A stretch of DNA of 56,804 nucleotides from a virus. The translations under genes and the position numbers were made by a program. Under the pieces are notes generated by a model, which was not told where the DNA came from, made no database searches, and saw nothing but the letters and a program-made list of their open reading frames with translations. Position 1 is the stretch's first letter. Each line of letters starts with the position of its first letter. The stretch is from positions 1 through 56,804 of IMG/VR virus record IMGVR_UViG_3300035034_002337; one strand, 5' to 3'. Below are positions 26,920-35,139 of the stretch, piece by piece.

Positions 26920-27487
26920 ACAAGACATTAAAAAGGCGATCAAGGTAGAGTATATTCGATGCTCGCAAGACCCTGCGTATTTCATGGAGAAATATTGTAA
27001 GATCCAACATCCATCACGAGGAACTATTCCGTTTAAACCGTACGAATTCCAAAAAAACGCGGTGCGTGAGTTTAGAGACAATTCAAAGAACATTATTTTA
27101 AAGTGTCGTCAGATGGGTATTTCTACGTTGAGTGCTGGATATTCATTGTGGTTGATGACATTTCAGAAGGATAAAAGTATTCTAGTCATCTCAACAAAGC
27201 AAGAAGTTGCAAAGAATATGATAACAAAAGTTCGCTTTATGAACGACAATCTACCGTCGTGGCTTAAAGTGAAAGAAACAGAAAACAATCGAACTAGCTT
27301 GCGATTAGAAAACGGATCGGCAATCAAGGCAGTTTCTGCCAGTGGAGACGCAGGTCGATCAGAAGCTCTCAGCTTACTTATTATGGACGAGTGTCAAGAC
27401 CACACAGCCCACATTTGTGTACGAAATAAATTCACAGATGAAATAAAAGACATTGCAATTGGCGATTTTTTTGATACTATATCATAG
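26909..27487 (+). CDS. 17: Terminase large subunit, N-terminal half + N-intein
   Basis: 192 residues. Residues 1-161 are the first part of the gp17 ATPase domain: Q-motif region EFQKN (46-50), Walker A CRQMGIST (66-73) and Walker B LLIMDE (156-161). Right after the Walker B glutamate, Cys162 opens a 31-residue N-intein that ends at a TAG stop. The expected next extein residues (CAFID, as in T4 DECAFI) occur in the gene starting at 29266. The two products must be joined by protein trans-splicing to make a working packaging motor. A homing endonuclease gene lies between the two halves. Confidence 0.9.
   Translation: MPSKQDIKKAIKVEYIRCSQDPAYFMEKYCKIQHPSRGTIPFKPYEFQKNAVREFRDNSKNIILKCRQMGISTLSAGYSLWLMTFQKDKSILVISTKQEVAKNMITKVRFMNDNLPSWLKVKETENNRTSLRLENGSAIKAVSASGDAGRSEALSLLIMDECQDHTAHICVRNKFTDEIKDIAIGDFFDTIS
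27392..27484 (+). mobile_element. Split intein, N-part (31 residues)
   Basis: It starts with Cys1 directly after the Walker B glutamate and has the intein block A pattern (VRNKFTDEIKDIAIGDFF: turn, then I-x-D/G-DF). It ends at the gene's stop codon. A 31-residue N-part with a long C-part is the rare, non-canonical split known for AceL-TerL (25 + 104 residues, from memory). Confidence 0.88.
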
Positions 27488-27490
27488 AAT

Positions 27491-29269
27491 ATGATAATTG
27501 AATGCAAAATATGCTCACAAAAATTTTCGTCTTTTAAGGGACTTTCAGCTCACATTAAACGACATAACATTCTACGTGAAGACTATCATGTTTCGTATGT
27601 TCAACCGAGACCATTATGTTCCTGTGGAAAACAAACAAAGTTTATTTCGTTGGAATTGGGGTTTCGTCAGTTTTGTTGTCCGAAATGTATGGCAAACTCA
27701 GAAATAACACAGAACAAGAAGATACAAACTTGCTTAAACAACCTCGGAGTAGAGTTCCCAGCACAAAGTTCGACGGTCAAAAACAAAAGGTCACAAACCT
27801 GCATTGAAGCTCACGGGCATCCACATCCGATGCAAAGTGATACCATCAAGAAAAAAATACAAGAAACCAATAAAAAGCGGTTTGGTTGTATTTCACCACT
27901 TGGTAATACCGATATACGAAAAAAGTCAAAGTTGACATGTCAACGGAAATATAACGTAGAACACAATTTTTGCGAGGGTGACCTTCGAGACAAAATCAAA
28001 CAAACTTTCGTAAAAAAATACGGCTGTGAAAATCCGATGCAAAATACAGAGGTTCATAAAAAGGCGGTACAAACATTAGTGAAGCATCACGGAGTAGATA
28101 ACCCAATGAAAAGTGATACTATTCGAAAAAAAGCACAGGCAACCTGCCTTACTAATCACGGAGTAACAAATCCAATGCACAGTTCCGTGATTAAATCTAA
28201 GTGTTCGTTTACGAAGCAACAGGCGGTTGTACACGAAATGTTTTTTGGTAATAGACTCGGAAAAACTATAGTTCCACTGTTCACAGAAAAAGAATTTACA
28301 TCAGGTAAAGACAAGCGATACAAGTTTGTATGCAACACATGCAACACCGAATTCACGTCTTATATTCAAAACGGAAACATTCCACGCTGTTATACATGTC
28401 ACCCAATTTTACGTGGGACATCTAACATCGAAAAGGAGTTATTTGAGTTTATTAAACAATTGGACGATTGTGCAGTACAAGGAACGAAATCAATTATACC
28501 TCCACTAGAACTTGATATTTTTTCTGAAAAATTTAAATTGGCATTTGAAATTAATGGGTTATATTGGCACTCTGAGATAGGCGGGAACAAGACAAATACT
28601 TATCATGTGCATAAAACGAACGAATGCAACAAACGAAACATTCAACTAGTCCACATATTCGAAGACGAGTGGGTACACAAAAGATTGATTATTCAAAACA
28701 AGATTAAGTCATTGTTTGGCTCACAACAAAAGTCAATCGGGGCAAGACAAACAAACATTCACCCAATTTCCGCTGCCGTAGCAAAACGGTTTCTTAACGA
28801 CAATCATATTCAGGGATATTCAAGTTCAAGACATTATCTTGGTATGTTTTTTGATTCTGATCTAATTTCAGTTCTTTCGTTCGGTCAAAGTAGATTTCAA
28901 GCAGGTGAGTTGGAAATTATTCGTTACTGTTCTACCGTTCCAATAACAGGTGGATTTCAAAAATTTCTAAAATATATACAAACAAAATTTAGAATTTCTA
29001 GGATAGTTACATTCGCAGATAAGCGATTTTCTGGCACGAACAATGTTTATACCAGATCAAACTTTAAACTAATAAGCGAAACCACACCATCATACTTTTA
29101 CACTGACTATTCTCAGAGATTTTATCGGATGCAATTTCAAAAACACAAATTAAGTCGAAAGTTGGCTATATATAAGGATACTTTATCAACATGGCAAAAT
29201 ATGCAACTGAATGGATACGACAGAATATGGGATTGTGGGAATTATAAATACGAATACTCTTTTCAATGA
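27491..29269 (+). CDS. Free-standing homing endonuclease, VSR-like (HE1)
   Basis: 592 residues, lying exactly between the two terminase halves. Order: a perfect C2H2 zinc finger (Cys5, Cys8, His21, His25); a second Cys-rich segment; six or more 26-residue repeats of the type K-x-T-x6-G-V-x-NPM-x-S, likely DNA-binding; a zinc ribbon (CNTC ... CYTC); a VSR-like nuclease core near residues 338-395 (LELD, FEINGLYWHSE, IFEDEW); and a C-terminal domain ending in NGYDRIWDCGNYKYE. It fits the EDxHD homing endonucleases described with fractured genes and split inteins. It starts 3 nt after the N-half stop and its stop overlaps the C-half ATG. Presumably it spreads the intein/fracture site. Confidence 0.85.
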   Translation: MIIECKICSQKFSSFKGLSAHIKRHNILREDYHVSYVQPRPLCSCGKQTKFISLELGFRQFCCPKCMANSEITQNKKIQTCLNNLGVEFPAQSSTVKNKRSQTCIEAHGHPHPMQSDTIKKKIQETNKKRFGCISPLGNTDIRKKSKLTCQRKYNVEHNFCEGDLRDKIKQTFVKKYGCENPMQNTEVHKKAVQTLVKHHGVDNPMKSDTIRKKAQATCLTNHGVTNPMHSSVIKSKCSFTKQQAVVHEMFFGNRLGKTIVPLFTEKEFTSGKDKRYKFVCNTCNTEFTSYIQNGNIPRCYTCHPILRGTSNIEKELFEFIKQLDDCAVQGTKSIIPPLELDIFSEKFKLAFEINGLYWHSEIGGNKTNTYHVHKTNECNKRNIQLVHIFEDEWVHKRLIIQNKIKSLFGSQQKSIGARQTNIHPISAAVAKRFLNDNHIQGYSSSRHYLGMFFDSDLISVLSFGQSRFQAGELEIIRYCSTVPITGGFQKFLKYIQTKFRISRIVTFADKRFSGTNNVYTRSNFKLISETTPSYFYTDYSQRFYRMQFQKHKLSRKLAIYKDTLSTWQNMQLNGYDRIWDCGNYKYEYSFQ

Positions 29270-29607
29270 ACAACATACTATACAAAACAAATAGCAGCTG
29301 GGAAATATTAACACCGTCAGGATTTTCTTCATTTGCAGGTATTAAACGCACAAACAATAAAGATGTGTTGGTGATATCGTTTACGGACGGTAGTTCATTG
29401 ACTTGTACCGAAAATGAGCTATTCAAGTTTGAAAATGGAAAATTTTTGGAAGCGTGCCATCTACAACCAACAGACACTATCCAGTCTAAAAATGGGTATA
29501 AAACCGTCCAAACTGTGTCTGATCCCTGTGAGCAAACAAGTGTGTTTGGAATTGATGGAGTAGACTTGAACTCCGAATATTTTGTAAACGATGTTGTAGT
29601 TCATAAT
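29266..29607 (+). mobile_element. Split intein, C-part (114 residues)
   Basis: It begins with the gene's ATG and ends in the canonical HN before Cys+1. The segment ILTPSGFSSFAGI resembles the AceL-TerL C-intein as I recall it. The block B position reads TENELF, where a His is expected in most inteins. Confidence 0.85.
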
Positions 29608-31947
29608 TGTGCGTTTATTGACAGAGCCGATGAAATCTGGACGTCTGTTCAGTCGGCGTTAACACATGGTGGTGGTAATGCGATTTTGTTATCATGTGTA
29701 ACAAAAAACACTTTGGTGTATACCAATAACGGAATTCGTGAAGTGAACGACTTCGTAATTCCAGAGCGTACAAACGGATACGAGGTAAGCAAATACTCTG
29801 TATTAGGTAAAGATAGTTTACGTGATGGGAATATATTTTATAACAACGGGATAGTCCCAACCAATATAATAGAGTCTAAATTCTCGGAAATAGAGTGTAG
29901 TGAAAATCATAAATTATGGGCATACTCAACCAAAAATAAAGCTTTTGGATGGTTTACATCGAATGAACTTACAACAAACGACTATATTTCAATTCAATTT
30001 GGAAAAAATATCTGGAATGTAGACACCCCCGTGCATTCAGCAATTCTTGATATATCACCAAGTTTAGCTTCAAAAATTGATGAGGTTTGTTATTTGTTGG
30101 GTGTGTGTGCTACCACGGGAAAATTTGACACTGTGGGAAGGCTTATTCTTGAACGAAACACCAACACGCTTCGTTGTATACGAAGTCTTGGAGTGATGTA
30201 TGATGAAACCAACGAATATATTTGTTTACCACAAAATGACCTAAAAAACATGTGTATTCGCTTACATATGATGAGTTCACCAAACACATTTAAATCAACA
30301 TTGTCAACTTCATTATTATCACTATCTAAAAGTGAAATGTATCACTTTATTCGTGGGGTGTTGCAATTTAACCCAACACAAGATATGAATATGATTTCGC
30401 AGAAATTATCTGCTGCTCTTGCCAAACAATGTAGAGTAATTTTGTTGAACTTCGGAATTCTGTCTACAATTACCATCGACGGTGACATGGCCCAACTATA
30501 TACACGTATGGAACTACATTCATACGTTTCAACCAAAGATTATAATGTTCGGCTTGGTACATATGACACGGTTATACCCAACACAAAATCATTAGTTCGT
30601 CAGTTGATAGTAACGGACGAAGATATGACATTTATCGAGAAAGAACATGATGCGGATTTGTCTTATACATTAGATATTATTTCGGACGATATGCCGCACA
30701 GTTTAATGTGTCGAGTACTTAACGGATTTGGAAATCAATTGCACAGTAAAGAGTTTGACCGCTGGAAACATATTATTTCCAAAAACGTAATTTGGGATAA
30801 AATACAGAAAGTTACAAAATCCGAAAATGAAACGTTTGACTTCTCGTTACCACACGACAGTTCGGACGCTATGTGCCACTCAGTTATTTACAATGGAATA
30901 ATCGGCCACCAAACACCAAATGGAATGGGTAACTTCTTTCATAAAATGTGGGAAGAGTCTGAGCAGGGAGTTCAGAAGTTTAATACCATTAAACTACATT
31001 GGTCACTTCATCCAGAATACGACCAAGCTTGGAGAGATGAGCAAGATGAGCTATTAGGCCCAAGAATGGCCGCACAAGAATGTGATTGTGACTTTATATC
31101 ATCAGGAAACTCGGTAGTTGACATGAACATATTAGAGTGGTACAAAGATCGGCTAGTTAAAGAACCAATTTCCAAAGAGTATGTTGATCAAGGTTACTGG
31201 AAATGGGCCGCTCCTAGTTACATAAAAGATTACATTGTGTCGGCAGACGTTGCACGTGGTGACGGTGAGGATTATTCAACGTTTCATGTGTTGGACGTAG
31301 AAACTATGGAACAGGTGGCCGAATATAAGGGTAAACTGGACACCGATCAATTTGGTAATTTCTTAGTGCAGGTAGCAACCGAATGGAACGATGCTCTTCT
31401 TATTATAGAAAATTCATCGATTGGGTGGGCCGTTATACAACAGGTTATAAACAGAGGATACAAAAATCTATTTTATATGATGGAAGACCTTCGATATGTT
31501 GATGCTGACATGAAGGTGAACAATAAATGGAACACCAAAGAAAAACGCAAGGTTGCTGGGTTTACCATGTCAGCACGAACCCGGCCACTTGTAATTTCCA
31601 AGATAGACTTGTGTTTTCGAGAAAAGTCCGTAATCATTCACTCAGCACGCACCATCGGAGAGTTGCGAACCTTTATATGGCATAATGGGAGGGCTCAAGC
31701 TGCAACGGGTTATAATGACGACTTAACAATGGCACTTGGAATTGGTTTGTGGATATTCGATACAGCGTTGGTACTTCGGAATACTTCGATGGAGTCACAA
31801 AAGAAAGCATTATTGGGAATCGGAAAGACAGCTTACCAGTCGGATGGAATTTATATACCGTCTCGTTTTTCAAATCATGTTAAAAGTGATCCGTATTTAG
31901 TTCGCGTTGGAAAGGGGATAGACGAAGACCTTCGCTGGTTACTTTAA
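29266..31947 (+). CDS. 17: C-intein + terminase large subunit C-half with second intein
   Basis: 893 residues. Residues 1-114 are the C-intein (ending VVVHN), then the extein resumes with CAFIDRADEIW. Residues 144-549 are a second, contiguous intein. After it, TPNGMGNFFHKMW continues the ATPase domain, and the RNase-H-like nuclease follows with acidic residues in DYIVSADVARGDGEDYS, LLIIENSSIG and YNDDLTMALG. Once joined to the N-half and stripped of both inteins the terminase would be roughly 535 residues, near T4 gp17 (610). The ATG overlaps the endonuclease stop (ATGA), so translation is probably coupled. Confidence 0.88.
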   Translation: MNNILYKTNSSWEILTPSGFSSFAGIKRTNNKDVLVISFTDGSSLTCTENELFKFENGKFLEACHLQPTDTIQSKNGYKTVQTVSDPCEQTSVFGIDGVDLNSEYFVNDVVVHNCAFIDRADEIWTSVQSALTHGGGNAILLSCVTKNTLVYTNNGIREVNDFVIPERTNGYEVSKYSVLGKDSLRDGNIFYNNGIVPTNIIESKFSEIECSENHKLWAYSTKNKAFGWFTSNELTTNDYISIQFGKNIWNVDTPVHSAILDISPSLASKIDEVCYLLGVCATTGKFDTVGRLILERNTNTLRCIRSLGVMYDETNEYICLPQNDLKNMCIRLHMMSSPNTFKSTLSTSLLSLSKSEMYHFIRGVLQFNPTQDMNMISQKLSAALAKQCRVILLNFGILSTITIDGDMAQLYTRMELHSYVSTKDYNVRLGTYDTVIPNTKSLVRQLIVTDEDMTFIEKEHDADLSYTLDIISDDMPHSLMCRVLNGFGNQLHSKEFDRWKHIISKNVIWDKIQKVTKSENETFDFSLPHDSSDAMCHSVIYNGIIGHQTPNGMGNFFHKMWEESEQGVQKFNTIKLHWSLHPEYDQAWRDEQDELLGPRMAAQECDCDFISSGNSVVDMNILEWYKDRLVKEPISKEYVDQGYWKWAAPSYIKDYIVSADVARGDGEDYSTFHVLDVETMEQVAEYKGKLDTDQFGNFLVQVATEWNDALLIIENSSIGWAVIQQVINRGYKNLFYMMEDLRYVDADMKVNNKWNTKEKRKVAGFTMSARTRPLVISKIDLCFREKSVIIHSARTIGELRTFIWHNGRAQAATGYNDDLTMALGIGLWIFDTALVLRNTSMESQKKALLGIGKTAYQSDGIYIPSRFSNHVKSDPYLVRVGKGIDEDLRWLL
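29695..30912 (+). mobile_element. Contiguous intein with degenerate LAGLIDADG domain
   Basis: 406 residues from Cys (in LLSCVTKNTLVY) to Gln (in IIGHQ), inserted before Thr of the conserved TPNG coupling motif. Splicing blocks are visible: block A (TLVYTNNGIREV), block B (ECSENHKLW) and the end VIYNGIIGHQ. The middle has the two-motif layout of a LAGLIDADG nuclease (YLLGVCATTGKF and FIRGVLQFNP), but the acidic catalytic residues are replaced, so the nuclease is probably dead. The final residue is Gln, not Asn. Confidence 0.85.
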
Positions 31948-31960
31948 AATAAACTCACCA

Positions 31961-31969
31961 TATATTTAT
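31961..31969 (+). promoter_or_regulatory. Late-promoter-like motif, 4 nt before ATG
   Basis: TATATTTAT, spacer TTGT, then ATG 31974, in the 26-nt gap after the terminase. Confidence 0.6.
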
Positions 31970-31973
31970 TTGT

Positions 31974-32243
31974 ATGGACGTTCGTCACTTTATCACAGAG
32001 GAAATCGCAGATCAAATTTTAAAAGTTTCAGATCAATCTAACAAGGTCAAACGATCAATAGAAACGTACGAATCTGAAACTGACGAAACTGCTAAGGTTA
32101 AGAAGCGGATGTTGGCTGAAAAAGAAAAGCAGAAATTGTATAAACTTCAAGTAGAATTACTAAAAGAAAAAGTCGCAGCGTCCAAATCTCAAATGGCCGA
32201 AATGTCGGTTCGCCTTAAAATTCTACAACAGAGAGATAACTAA
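31974..32243 (+). CDS. Small coiled-coil protein between terminase and portal
   Basis: 89 residues, almost entirely helical with Lys/Glu heptads (KKRMLAEKEKQKLYKLQVEL). It ends directly before the portal ATG (no gap). Its place suggests a role in packaging or portal assembly. No family recognised. Confidence 0.55.
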   Translation: MDVRHFITEEIADQILKVSDQSNKVKRSIETYESETDETAKVKKRMLAEKEKQKLYKLQVELLKEKVAASKSQMAEMSVRLKILQQRDN

Positions 32244-35081
32244 ATGGACCAAGACGTAAGTGTTTTAAAACGGCTGAAAAAGTTATTTTCGACCGATATT
32301 ATAGTTAGAAATGTTGGTGGAAAAAAGCTAAAAGTAGTTGACACCGAACGAGTTCAATTCGCAACTGATCGAAATTCGCTGCGGGATAGATTCAATCGAC
32401 TACGCAGTTCGACATACAACGTTCATAATCGTGACATGTCAATGTCATATCAAGCAGCTCGACTAGAGCTGTTTAGAGATTACGACTGTGTAGGTGAGAA
32501 TACCGTAATTCCTTTACCAGACGGGTCTTTTCCAACTATTAAAGAATTGACTGAGAAGTATAAAGACCTTCCACAAGAACGATTTTTTGTATTTTCCTAT
32601 GATCACGATTCCGACTCTATAAAATTAGGGAAAGCATACCACCCCCGAAAAAAGGGTGAACGGCATGGATATCAAGTAACGTTTGATGACGGTAGTTCTG
32701 TTATAGGTAGTTTAAAGCACCCGTTTATAATGAGAGATGGTGAAAAGAAGAGACTTTTTGAATTAAGAGTTGGTGACTCTGTAATGCCGTTTTATCAAAG
32801 AGAATATGGACATAACGAACACGGAGTCAACCCATATAGACAAGTGTATAACCTTGCCAATGGATGGCAACCCGAGCATCATGTGATTGCGGAACAGTTT
32901 TGTGGACCGGATATTACAAATAAAGTTATTCGTCACAAAAATTTTAATGGTTCAGACAATTCACCTGACAATTTGATTCCCGTGGAAAAAGGAGATGATA
33001 AGTATGACAATCAGTTGAACAAATTGGCGTCAACTGAAAACTACAAAACCCGAGAAATACATAAATTGGGTGAACAGCTAAAAAGTAAAAAGAATCCCTT
33101 TTGTGAAAAGTCGCCCACTGACGAGTTAAACGAAACAACTCTAACGCATATAGAAGATGTTACATTTGAAAATGTAAGAGAAAAAGCGTTAGAATTTTAC
33201 AATGAATACTCTAACATAAATTTAGAAGAGTTTTTGAATCACATAAATTGTGACAGAAGCACAGTAATTAACCGACTAGAAACACGAGATCATAATTGGA
33301 AAACGTTTGGTGATACTGTAGAAACCACATTAAACCATAAAATTGTAGACATTAAATTTATCGGAATGACTGACGTTTATGACGTTACGGTTGAGAAATT
33401 TGAGAACTTCGCAACAGAGTGTTGTTTTGTTGGAAATACGATGGACATGGACCCTATATTGGCTTCTGCACTAGACATCATTTCCGATGAGTCAACCACA
33501 GACAATGAATTTGGTCAATCGTTGTTGATTCGAAGTGAAGACGACAACATAAAATCAATTTTAGAGAACCTATTTTATGAAATCCTGAACATCGACTTTA
33601 ACTTGTGGTCATGGGTACGAAACATCCTAAAATACGGAGATTTCTTTCTAAAGTTAGATATATCACCAGAATATGGTGTTTTCTCGGTTCAGCCGCTAAG
33701 TCCTTACGAAGTTACCCGTATTGAAGGTGTTGACCCAACAAATAAAAACTACGTAAAGTTTCAACACGATGGCCAATACGGAGGACAAGAGTATGAAAAC
33801 TATGAAATAGCTCACTTTAGATTGTTGTCGGACTCAAACTTTTTACCATATGGACGTTCTCACCTAGAGCCAGCACGTCGTGTTTGGAAGCAGTTGACAT
33901 TAATGGAAGATGCTATGTTGATAAATCGGATCATGCGGGCACCAGAACGTCGTATTTTTTATATTGACATCGGAAACATTGCCCCGAACGAAGTTGATCC
34001 TTACATGGAGAGACTGATCGCACAAATGAAAAAGGTTCCGTATATTGACGACAAAACTGGTGATTATAATTTGAAGTTTAATTTACAGAACATGATAGAA
34101 GACTTTTACTTGCCAGTACGCGGTGGTGATAGTGGAACTAAAATAGAAAATCTAGGTGGTTTAGAGTGGACAGGAATTGATGACTTGGAGTATGTTAAAA
34201 ATAAGATGATGGCGGCTTTGAAAGTGCCAAAGGCGTTTTTGGGATACGATGAAAGTATTGGTGGAAAGTCAACATTGGCGGCGGAAGACGTTAGATTCGC
34301 TAGAACGATCCAACGCATACAAAAGATTATTGTGTCTGAACTATATAAACTCGCAGTTATTCATTTGTATGTTCAAGGGTTCACAGACTCATCACTTGTT
34401 AATTTTGAGCTTAAATTGACCAACCCGTCAACTATATTTGAACAAGAGAAAGTCGCATTGTGGGGAGATAAAATGTCAGTCGCTAATGACATGGTTGATA
34501 GTAAGCTTTTCTCACCTGAATGGGTTTATAGCAAGATTTTCGATCTATCACAAGAACAGATTAACGAAATGCAAACACAGGTAATCAATCACTCTAAGTC
34601 TATTTATAGAATAGAAACCATCGAGAGTGACGGAACCGATCCAGCTGAACAAGAAAATCGTATCGAATCTCCAGATGACCAAAATTCAGACGATATTGAT
34701 GATGCTGATGGTATGGCAGGGTTTGATGGTGGTAATGACTTTGATGGTGGATTGTTTGAAGGTGAAGTTCCAGAAAAAGGTGAAGACAATCGGCCCGACG
34801 ACGTAAAAAAAGAGCAAGATAAAAAGCAGTCAACTGTAACTACATATGGGTTATCCGACAGAAGATCTGATGCTAATACAAAAGACGCGGACCCTCTAGG
34901 AACTAGAGATAGAACTGTTCATAAAAAAACAAGCACACATAAAGACAAGCGGTTTACAGCGGACCGATTGAAAAACTTTACCCGACCTGAAATGGGGTCT
35001 ATACTAGACGAAATAAACTCGATTAACAAAGCGTTTAACTCAGCCAATCGTGCTCACAAAGGTAAAAAGAAAATAGTTTAG
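32244..35081 (+). CDS. 20: Portal protein gp20 interrupted by an intein
   Basis: 945 residues: a 628-residue portal plus a 317-residue intein. The portal forms the dodecameric gate in the head vertex through which DNA is packed. Family features: the N-terminal YQAARLELFRDYD, joined after splicing to TMDMDPILASALDI, then PYGRSHLEPARRVWKQLTLMEDAM, INRIMRAPERRIFYIDIGN and DEIRF-type helices (GGKSTLAAEDVRFARTIQRIQ). The C-terminal 150 residues are acidic and then Lys-rich. The gene follows the small coiled-coil protein with no gap and precedes head genes, as in T4. Confidence 0.92.
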   Translation: MDQDVSVLKRLKKLFSTDIIVRNVGGKKLKVVDTERVQFATDRNSLRDRFNRLRSSTYNVHNRDMSMSYQAARLELFRDYDCVGENTVIPLPDGSFPTIKELTEKYKDLPQERFFVFSYDHDSDSIKLGKAYHPRKKGERHGYQVTFDDGSSVIGSLKHPFIMRDGEKKRLFELRVGDSVMPFYQREYGHNEHGVNPYRQVYNLANGWQPEHHVIAEQFCGPDITNKVIRHKNFNGSDNSPDNLIPVEKGDDKYDNQLNKLASTENYKTREIHKLGEQLKSKKNPFCEKSPTDELNETTLTHIEDVTFENVREKALEFYNEYSNINLEEFLNHINCDRSTVINRLETRDHNWKTFGDTVETTLNHKIVDIKFIGMTDVYDVTVEKFENFATECCFVGNTMDMDPILASALDIISDESTTDNEFGQSLLIRSEDDNIKSILENLFYEILNIDFNLWSWVRNILKYGDFFLKLDISPEYGVFSVQPLSPYEVTRIEGVDPTNKNYVKFQHDGQYGGQEYENYEIAHFRLLSDSNFLPYGRSHLEPARRVWKQLTLMEDAMLINRIMRAPERRIFYIDIGNIAPNEVDPYMERLIAQMKKVPYIDDKTGDYNLKFNLQNMIEDFYLPVRGGDSGTKIENLGGLEWTGIDDLEYVKNKMMAALKVPKAFLGYDESIGGKSTLAAEDVRFARTIQRIQKIIVSELYKLAVIHLYVQGFTDSSLVNFELKLTNPSTIFEQEKVALWGDKMSVANDMVDSKLFSPEWVYSKIFDLSQEQINEMQTQVINHSKSIYRIETIESDGTDPAEQENRIESPDDQNSDDIDDADGMAGFDGGNDFDGGLFEGEVPEKGEDNRPDDVKKEQDKKQSTVTTYGLSDRRSDANTKDADPLGTRDRTVHKKTSTHKDKRFTADRLKNFTRPEMGSILDEINSINKAFNSANRAHKGKKKIV
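32487..33437 (+). mobile_element. Portal intein with HNH endonuclease domain
   Basis: 317 residues (portal residues 82-398) from Cys in DYDCVGENTVIPL to Asn in CCFVGN, with Thr as +1. Block A (NTVIPLPDGSFPTIKEL) and block B (GSLKHPF) are clear. The middle contains an HNH-type nuclease (EHHVIAEQFCG, VIRHKNFNGSDNSPDNLIPV). The penultimate residue is Gly, where most inteins have His. The insertion site is the conserved D/T-MDMDP junction of gp20. Confidence 0.88.
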
Positions 35082-35098
35082 CAATTACTAATCCCGCA

Positions 35099-35107
35099 CA
35101 TATTTAT
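35099..35107 (+). promoter_or_regulatory. Late-promoter-like motif
   Basis: CATATTTAT 32 nt before ATG 35140. With this spacing the transcript would have a leader, although no clear Shine-Dalgarno sequence is present. Confidence 0.5.
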
Positions 35108-35139
35108 AATAGACAACAGTTTATAATTAACATACTACG

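Noticed and set aside
27700-28200. Regularly spaced similar units resembling a repeat array
   Set aside because: They are protein-level repeats (about 26 residues, DNA-binding type) inside HE1. The DNA is not identical between units and has no spacers, so it is not a CRISPR array.
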